Shown: positions 59,501-64,000 of the stretch, in pieces
Layout of the letters: each line of letters starts with the position of its first letter
Numbering within the stretch: the stretch's first letter is position 1
Source: Coprinellus micaceus
Lineage: Eukaryota; Basidiomycota; Agaricomycetes; Agaricales; Psathyrellaceae
Assembly (NCBI GenBank): GCA_951394405.1
Contig: OX596334.1
Coordinates: 3,596,001-3,660,000, forward strand
Direction: 5' to 3'
Length of the DNA stretch: 64,000 bases
Notes under the pieces: generated by a model
Seen by the model: the letters and a program-made list of their open reading frames with translations, nothing else
The model's database searches: none
What the model was told of the DNA's origin: nothing
Position numbers and translations under genes: made by a program

Positions 59501-61060
59501 CTCTTTTCGCATCGGCAAACGGTCGTAAATCTTCATCGAAGGGTGCTCAAATGAAATTACATTAGCAATCATTTTTGCATGGCCCGTCGACACGCGGACG
59601 ACGCACCGGTTGTAGCGAACCCTTGATATGAGGGCCTGCTCGGCCAAGGTCAAATCTTTCAAAACATCAGGAACCTCACCCAACCACAGCGCGTTAGCCA
59701 ATGCCATCTTCGGTCGCTTTCCCTTCTTCAAGGCGTCGTCACAGGTGGAGCAAACACCTGAGAGAGAGGGAATAATCACCGCAGTGTCAGCGACAAATAT
59801 CACGGGATCTCTATCGTTGGCTCTCGGGAGGGCAGATATCCCATCCTCTTTCAACAGATCCAAGGTGTTCCCGTTGGATTCCCGTGAAACTAGGTCAACA
59901 CGTCTGGTCAGCTGCCCACAAACTTTACACCCCCGTTCCTCCACTGCATCTTGTGTTAATTCCTGACAATAACCGTGCATCGCTGCGGCTACGTCTCGCA
60001 TTGTAGTTGGACGAGGTGGCCATGGTTCGGGGTCGCCGTTGACAAACGGATCCCACAGGAAAGGCGCTCGGTTGCTGTTGTCCACCTCATCGATCCAAAG
60101 AGGTCTAGACTTCCTCGAGTTTTCCGACTTCAAACCACTCGTTTTGAGGGCTTCTAAACGAAAGAAGAGTGGCAGGCAGTCGATGCACCGGTGTTCTCGG
60201 AAAAGTTCTATGAGACCCGCTTTCTTAGCTTGACCCCGTCCCGGCAGGGAAACCCCATGATGGTAGGCCACTGTCTCCAAGCCCTGGATAGTCAGATGGC
60301 CTATGAGAAGATCCAAGGGAATTTGGACCAAGGGACGGTCCTCGTCGTCGACCGACTCCGAGTGATCAATGAAAACGGACACGACCTTGAAGCCCACCTG
60401 GACGCGGTCCAGTATATTAGGGTGCACCAAGTCGCCCATCTCCTCGATAGTGAATCTCCTTACGGAGGCTGCAAATTTTTCAGAGGCTATATCCAGAAGG
60501 CCTTTTGGAGCAGCCAACACCGGAGCTAAGATTCCATACGATTTCTCGCAATGACGCGAGTCGCATTCGTGCTCTTTCAAGCAGTCAAGGAGTTCATCCC
60601 TGGTAGGCTGCCAAGGTGGACGGATACGATGGAGGCGGCACAGATCCTTCAGCTCGGTCATGTTGCACTTGTCCATGACCTGGGTATGGTCCAATCCACA
60701 TGCCACCTGCCCTTCAGGCAGGGGCGTAGGAATAATCGTTTTAGGCCCGTACGCAAGCATTGTGTAGTGGAGGTGCACGAATGTGGCGAGCTCACCAGTC
60801 TCTGTGACGCACCCGTTCAGGTCTCTGGACAGGAAGGTACGGTTACGTGCCCCTCCTCCCCCACCTCTTGATCCGGACGCTCTCCCACCAAACAATTGCT
60901 TTAAAACATCGTTTTGAATGCCAAAGGCTTTGTCATACGCGACTCCCCTTGAAGAGGTCGAACAGCCAATTGACGCCGCGATACCTGCGGAAGGAATTGA
61001 ATACACCGTGTTGTCCACGGGAGGGTTTGGGGAAACAGGCGAATGGAGCCCAGGACTCAT
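53543..61060 (-). mobile_element. Helitron rolling-circle transposon, coding core
   Basis: The limits are those of the Rep-helicase ORF. Ends (5' TC, 3' hairpin and CTRR, insertion between A and T) could not be identified by eye. The ORF is uninterrupted and has all known catalytic motifs, so the copy may be autonomous. It lies in the minus orientation, tail towards the orphan gene at 52217-53276. Confidence 0.85.
53543..61060 (-). CDS. Helitron Rep / PIF1-type helicase with C-terminal USP-like protease
   Basis: One intronless ORF of 2,505 residues from the ATG at 61060. Residues 1-300 hold short Cys-containing, SAP-like segments. A CxxC pair (378/381) and a region like DUF6570 follow (to about 600). 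The Helitron-like N domain begins near 700. The HUH motif is HLH at 918-920, and the two Rep tyrosines are Y1151 and Y1155 in GYVTDYVTKG. The PIF1 helicase has Walker A GGMGGTGKTT (1653-1662), Walker B VFIDEMSML and AGDFAQLPP (1771-1779), ending near CLSRGTSLEGTL. After a basic linker (KKRKRD, KPKKRR) a ubiquitin-specific-protease-like domain occupies about 2235-2500: Cys2245 in DWSCGFDAL, a CPGC/CRRC zinc ribbon, His2442 in HGSFHFVAR, and Asp2458. Rep nicks and joins DNA strands, and the helicase unwinds. Confidence 0.92.
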   Translation of the reverse strand: MSPGLHSPVSPNPPVDNTVYSIPSAGIAASIGCSTSSRGVAYDKAFGIQNDVLKQLFGGRASGSRGGGGGARNRTFLSRDLNGCVTETGELATFVHLHYTMLAYGPKTIIPTPLPEGQVACGLDHTQVMDKCNMTELKDLCRLHRIRPPWQPTRDELLDCLKEHECDSRHCEKSYGILAPVLAAPKGLLDIASEKFAASVRRFTIEEMGDLVHPNILDRVQVGFKVVSVFIDHSESVDDEDRPLVQIPLDLLIGHLTIQGLETVAYHHGVSLPGRGQAKKAGLIELFREHRCIDCLPLFFRLEALKTSGLKSENSRKSRPLWIDEVDNSNRAPFLWDPFVNGDPEPWPPRPTTMRDVAAAMHGYCQELTQDAVEERGCKVCGQLTRRVDLVSRESNGNTLDLLKEDGISALPRANDRDPVIFVADTAVIIPSLSGVCSTCDDALKKGKRPKMALANALWLGEVPDVLKDLTLAEQALISRVRYNRCVVRVSTGHAKMIANVISFEHPSMKIYDRLPMRKEDLDDVLAVVFTGVVQPNEDELKRTPVLVRRNRVRDALEWLKLNHKNYSDLQIDRQALESYALEDVPIGVWHKPIGAEDGNVLASTKSVFDNDDELGTSEGPCPFTVHGLTTEKFSTMSSTERKLAAVQHLKNGGSFLAIGHAADPQTIWDNPDLYPQMFPWLFPYGYGGVGQQTHKGLISKEAHLKWLLLYHDKRFQRDAGFLIVAFNHQLIKQNSKGSFMMCKRNNFAKVANSIRSIHPGIFASIAQRMRAGSRVKPDSEDEKRAFRLLDQVDVVGAQVNGSLASKKHQRNELWSLVYFTSTPNWFITLSPADNKHPLCIFWASEDLIFKPEIKTAGERLHLVTRNPVACARFFDYVVRLFIEHILGWTEDGPTHGIFGKPAAYYGSVEQQGRMTLHLHILIWITNALSPQAIRDRLMSGDNEFQRRLIAYIESCQIGEFMTGTKQEVAARVPYVPDRQLRGIHTILEDRSGLEVSEGYLNPTLSLPEAPPAVLCNENGGCRCDHCKELEAWYERFKFSVDDIMLRSNVHKCFGRKDAVDKGSAQTSSTTVPNRHATGKGCINKDGVCTARFPREIFLKTFVQLHTGQLFMKKLDSSINTVTPVVTRCSMCNTDTTSLMSGTAVKAIIGYVTDYVTKGWLKTHQIFSAMYDVFERDSHLSDEDLKPTQAARKMVLRVVNSLTAKMEIGAPMAALYLLQNPDHYTSHDYVIFYWKNYVNKVMSDWKQAMDLNSDSVDLLDANGNAESEDMGLTRVEGDAPIVNPEILDNGNDNDALLIHRTGGHFVGKSNTDDYTYRPSELQEVPLYEWIQCAVRVHTRSTRPPPKHLSFFRYMEDHPMANTHVVACDPDRRRYMVPNFIGPALPRKDVGSREDYCCTMLTLFKPWRSGLDLKSSEDTWEQAFDAFDFTQRQQDLIDNFNLKYECYDERDDFGANFKAAAHAMMDEDGVEIPNDEDKDEGVWDEGQDMHMSLDDEFLEEEGIETPGKECLGDRSKYAEALAAIKRAGWTAWNQAQRVALKLPHLVIDKSLGVAAWRQVIKQQKDSFKRKRHKALEEMLTFDDEGGEGLVKNDAYVVPGAYLSKKFVPAEEKWGEVMDEIVRDESLNVEQEKAFRIIANHATCVAPDQLLMHLGGMGGTGKTTVIKALILFFRKRKEGYRFVLLGPTGTSAALIGGTTYHSFLGLRTGSNSMGGESLSAIEDLKQRVLGVSYVFIDEMSMLSCRDLCRISAKCCEAREMYERPFGGINVILAGDFAQLPPAKGTKLYDNKVSLQQSPGQTTAQQENTIGKIIWLQFTTVVILKQNMRQTGTSKLEKAFQRALCNLRYYACTDEDIAVLRTRVPGLNPSISLEESRFRYVSIITARNRTKDQINESNVDRFARETGQKIYEFVSTDTLTNSPPKRASTDSEKKKVYLDCKLLTRQIQSALWAQRPHTSDQIPGSLRLCLGMPVLIRHNEVTELCMTRGQEARVVAWSASPVPHWETKKTLDVLYLELSNPPHNVKLPHLPENVVPLTKNAQVLDARLANDKYVHISRSQVPVLPNFAMTDYSSQGKTRTYNVVDISECRSFQAIYTCLSRGTSLEGTLILRDFTAKEVRGVLHGSLRQEFRELNYLDVITDLRYMGVLPNSIMQSTRWETIDRYRNWKSTHEESEWHPALQDTRAEDSARMPDIRSGIETLNSLKKRKRDAENPILERKPKKRRTTTRRPTYLSPAGPLWDSRDWSCGFDALTFILYTLWKSEVQKWSPLLKSYGEIMDTVIGGFEDIDPFEDVVDELTRIRNIWREAMRSKRPGSYPVGQHGVEFFSLCRDLIGFDLRCPGSSRTCPGCGYRGGRNILGMRPIGRFVSLQDERSVQELVNDRMVGLTECRRCKDVGEDVYDQSETIWVEVAWADEHVLFNSHIDVPGWGTYRLAGVVYHGSFHFVARVVLDNGKVYAHDGAQAGYSTHEGTQAVTFPMNDFNFLGERKASLLLYVKVTQIREPESD

Positions 61061-61543
61061 GAGAGTAAGGTATGGGGGAGAGGATGAGAGTAGGAAGAAA
61101 ACCTGCGCCGCACCAAATGCCCTGGACAGGCCCGGATCACAACTCCACGTGGGCGTTGAGGGTCAGACTCGGAAGCGCCCAGTATGCCATAGTTCCCCTG
61201 GTGCGCCTTCAATATTGAAGGAAATTAATTCAGAGTGTCCCATTGGCGCCAAGGGAATCATACGAGAGGGAGAGAGCCCCTTGATCGAACACCCTCGAGA
61301 CAGCCCTGCGCAACCAAAGTTCAAACTCTCCCCTATACCAGTGAAGGGGTTCTCCATGCCAATGTACTTAGACCGTCGTCACGACTGCCCGACGAGAACA
61401 ACATGACGATATCAGCCCACACGAAGAAGTCGTAGGTTTGAGAGATAGTCAAGAGAATTGATATAGATCGTAGGTAAACAATAACATCGTTAAAAGAGCG
61501 GAGGGGTAATATAGAGCGTCGGCGCCAACCACGAGTGAAAACA

Positions 61544-63926
61544 TCACGCGGAGTCGGGACCCGGAATGCCAACGATGATCGCCCACTGGATGTTAAGACC
61601 CAGAGTCCACTCCCTAGAGCTCGAGAAGAAGGCGGTCATGGTGAAGCCGACCACAACGAAGGATCCTACGGGGATCTCCTCCCTCCAGCGCGGAAGTTTG
61701 GCCTCGAGGTTAGGAAGGTCGGTGTTGACGTCAAAGGCCTCAGCGTCCCGGGCATCGTAAACGGGCACTAAAGCATGTCAGTAACTTCATACCACGAGCC
61801 AGTGGAAGACACGCACCATCCGCGGTATTTCCAAGGGAAAAGCTGTCCGTAGAAATCCGAGAGGAGCTGCCGGAGCTCGCGCCTGTGAACATACCGGCAG
61901 GCGCGCGCTTGGCTCCTGGAGACGTAGCGTTACCTGAGAAGGATCGTGAGCATGCAAAAGGTAAGGACAAGAGGAGACGAACTATTGTTTGACGGATTAT
62001 ATTCCGCGCGTGTAGAAAACTGTACGGCGTGTTTGGCATATTGAGTCTTCATCGAATCGAAACCGAACACAGTGCAGGCCGCACTGGACATTCGCTGGTG
62101 TTCCCCTTCATGTGTGATGATCTTGACACTCTTCTGCTTCAACCCGACAGGATTGGGGACAGTGATCTGGGAGGATTCCAACCAGCCTGTTGTCAGAAAG
62201 GTGAACGGCTTCCCCTCTTTGGTGACGGCGTGATAACGGGTCGCGTTAGCACTCAGTCGAAGACAGTAGACCTGGGATATATCCATGCGTGAGAGGTTCC
62301 CGAAATCGCCGCTGCGCTCAAAAACCACAAATGTAAGGGCGAGCCTGCAGGACCGTTCAGTCGGGTACGATGTCAAGCAAGATTGGGGCGTACTCTGCAT
62401 CCATGTCGGGGCACTGGAGGGCCCAACCGCACAACCTAACATGCCCAGGGCCTTGGAGGTTCTCGTTCCAAGACTTGAAACTAATGCTCTGACTATGACA
62501 GGAATCAGCATCACGACGGTAAAGGGTAGACACCGCTGGATATAGAGACTCACGCGAGACGGTAGAGGTCGGGCTTAGCTGTCAACCGAATGACACGGTC
62601 AGACATGTCGAGTTGGATTTCGTTCACGGGGGGAGGAGCCAATAGACGACTCTCGATGAAGAGACCGGACGGGGTGGGGTTCGAGGCAGGTGGAGACGAC
62701 GTCGGAACAGGGGGGCTCACAGGCTCAGCCCCCGCAGACGCCATTAAATCGGCCATCCCTCGCTTTTGGCGACGACGACTGGGCGGGGTCTTGGGAGAAG
62801 ATTGGTGATCGACTTTCGGTTTGATGTCCACCCCACTAGAACGGCCTGGGGCTTGTTGAAGAGGCGCCCTCTGGCTGGACTCTCCGACAACGGGATCACC
62901 TTGGCGTCTGCTGAGCTCCATAGCCGTGCTGGAGAGAGTCAGTGGGACATCGCCAGCAAACGGGAACAAGCTTACCGAAGCCGTTTGCGATTTCGGCGCT
63001 CGTAGTCGGACAGGCCACTAACAACCATGAGAAACGATGTTCGCCACAAGGTAGAGAAACGTACTCGTCACTGTCGTCCACCGTCGGCTCAGGAACATGT
63101 TCGACCGCTGCTTTAGCCTTCCCCTTCTCACTTGAAGAAAGAGGTAGTGCGTCTGTGGAATATCCAGCCATTAGCTATGGGGGATCGCCTAGAATGTGAA
63201 GCGCGACTTACCACCCGAAGACCTACGGCGTTTCGTAGACTTGCCTCCCAACAATTCGAGAAGACTATCACGAGTAGCAAGGCTGAGGAAGAGGACGCAT
63301 GAGATGAGGTGTTCGATGAAAAGACGGGAACCACTAACGCGATCTGACGGTCCTCGTCCTGGTAGAGTTCGGCGTCGGGTTCTTCATTTGACTGGAGCAA
63401 CTGCAAAGCCTTGACTAGGAATTCCCGATGACGGCCAGCGGCATCGAGGACCGCGTCCATTTCTTTTTCGTGCTCCACGCGTCGCCTCTCCCGTTCTCTC
63501 ATAGCCATGTCAACAGGATTCTCCTCCCTGAAATAGTGTGTCAGCTGCGTGAATAGACGGGGCGAGGTAGAAACCTACTGGACTCCAGGATACGATTCGT
63601 CGAGATCCATAGCAAGAGACGACGCATCAGAACCACGACGAGAAGTGGGACGGGCCTGACTTAAGGCATCGTACGTGTTTGAGTCGTCGCTGCCGTGAGG
63701 AAGATACATAAGAATGGTTTACGAGAGACAAAGTAGGAAAGACTCACATGAAGGGGTCTTCGTAGTCGTATTCATTCGCTCCGACGTCACACATCTCGTC
63801 GTCAGAGACCTCTGATCCACTCTGATCCGCTTGGGTGTCGATGAAGGGGTTGTCGTCGGGGACCGAGAGGCTGGGGTGCTTCGCCGCTTTCTTCTCGGCG
63901 GCCACTTGCTCGAAAATCTCGGCCAT
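61544..63926 (-). CDS. Multi-exon protein of unknown function, probably nuclear
   Basis: The start is the ATG at 63926 (MAEIFEQVAAEKKAAK), and exon 1 ends at 63748. A chain of phase-consistent exons can be followed to the stop at 61544-61546. The product includes an acidic N-terminus (SDDEMCDVGANEYDYED), a charged helix (MRERERRRVEHEKEMDAVLD) and ALQLLQSNEEPDAELYQDED. LATRDSLLELLGGKS then leads to KRRRSSG, a Pro/Ser linker with SRRRQKRG, and a C-terminal half with SFKSWNENLQGPGHVRLCGW and GLKQKSVKIITHEGE. It ends in a hydrophobic stretch (LGLNIQWAIIVGIPG). I do not recognise the family. Basic clusters suggest nuclear localisation. One joint uses a donor I had to choose among several, so the possibility of two genes remains. 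Confidence 0.55.
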
Positions 63927-64000
63927 AGTTGGGAGGCGACTGAGGAGAACGTAATTAAAAACGGTGAAACCTGCGAAAGCGTAGAGAACTGGGGACACAT

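Noticed and set aside
61163..61357. Minus-strand frame just upstream of the Helitron ORF as an extra N-terminal exon
   Set aside because: It ends in a stop before the ORF, and no clear donor/acceptor pair in phase was found. It may be 5' leader of the element.
1..64000. CRISPR arrays, bacterial operons, prophage or rRNA
   Set aside because: No such structure was seen. Introns and gene content are eukaryotic throughout.

Overview
The window is nuclear DNA from a filamentous basidiomycete, most likely an Agaricomycete; the genus cannot be fixed from the sequence. The evidence is dense short GT-AG introns (about 50-75 nt), compact genes on both strands, a Ulp1-fused MULE transposon, a single-ORF Helitron, and an orphan family I know only from mushroom-forming fungi.

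Layout: positions 2-139 hold the 3' end of an ERG4/ERG24-type sterol reductase, followed by a small secreted cysteine-rich protein (820-1254, -). From 2.5 to 13.1 kb lie RPB4 (+), PUS1 (-), a xylulokinase (-), a long disordered protein (+) and an F-box/RCC1 protein (-). From 13.1 to 21.9 kb only one gene is convincing, a CON7-like C2H2 transcription factor (15938-18003, -). A coiled-coil/RING protein (+), ARP8 (-) and the 8.3-kb TOR kinase gene (-) fill 21.9-34.7 kb. Then come a secreted protein with a GC-AG intron (-), a DHHC palmitoyltransferase (+), a complex I 21-kDa subunit with a 13-nt micro-exon (-), a Nup153/Nup1-like nucleoporin (+) and the TFIIH kinase CDK7/Kin28 (-).

From 44.9 to 61.1 kb is a mobile-element island: a MULE whose transposase is fused to a Ulp1-type protease and is broken by a 28-bp tandem duplication, an LRR-like protein, an orphan F-box/nucleotidyltransferase-like protein, and a 7.5-kb intact Helitron ORF (HUH/Y2 Rep plus PIF1 helicase) whose C-terminus is a ubiquitin-specific-protease-like domain. 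The window closes with a multi-exon protein of unknown function (61544-63926, -).

The housekeeping genes do not form a pathway cluster. They are ordinary conserved genes, several in divergent or tail-to-tail pairs with very short spacers. The most interesting observation is that two unrelated transposon classes, sitting side by side, each carry a different ubiquitin/SUMO-family cysteine protease. Exon boundaries were derived by eye from splice consensus, reading phase and family conservation. Where I could not resolve them, only the outer limits are given.
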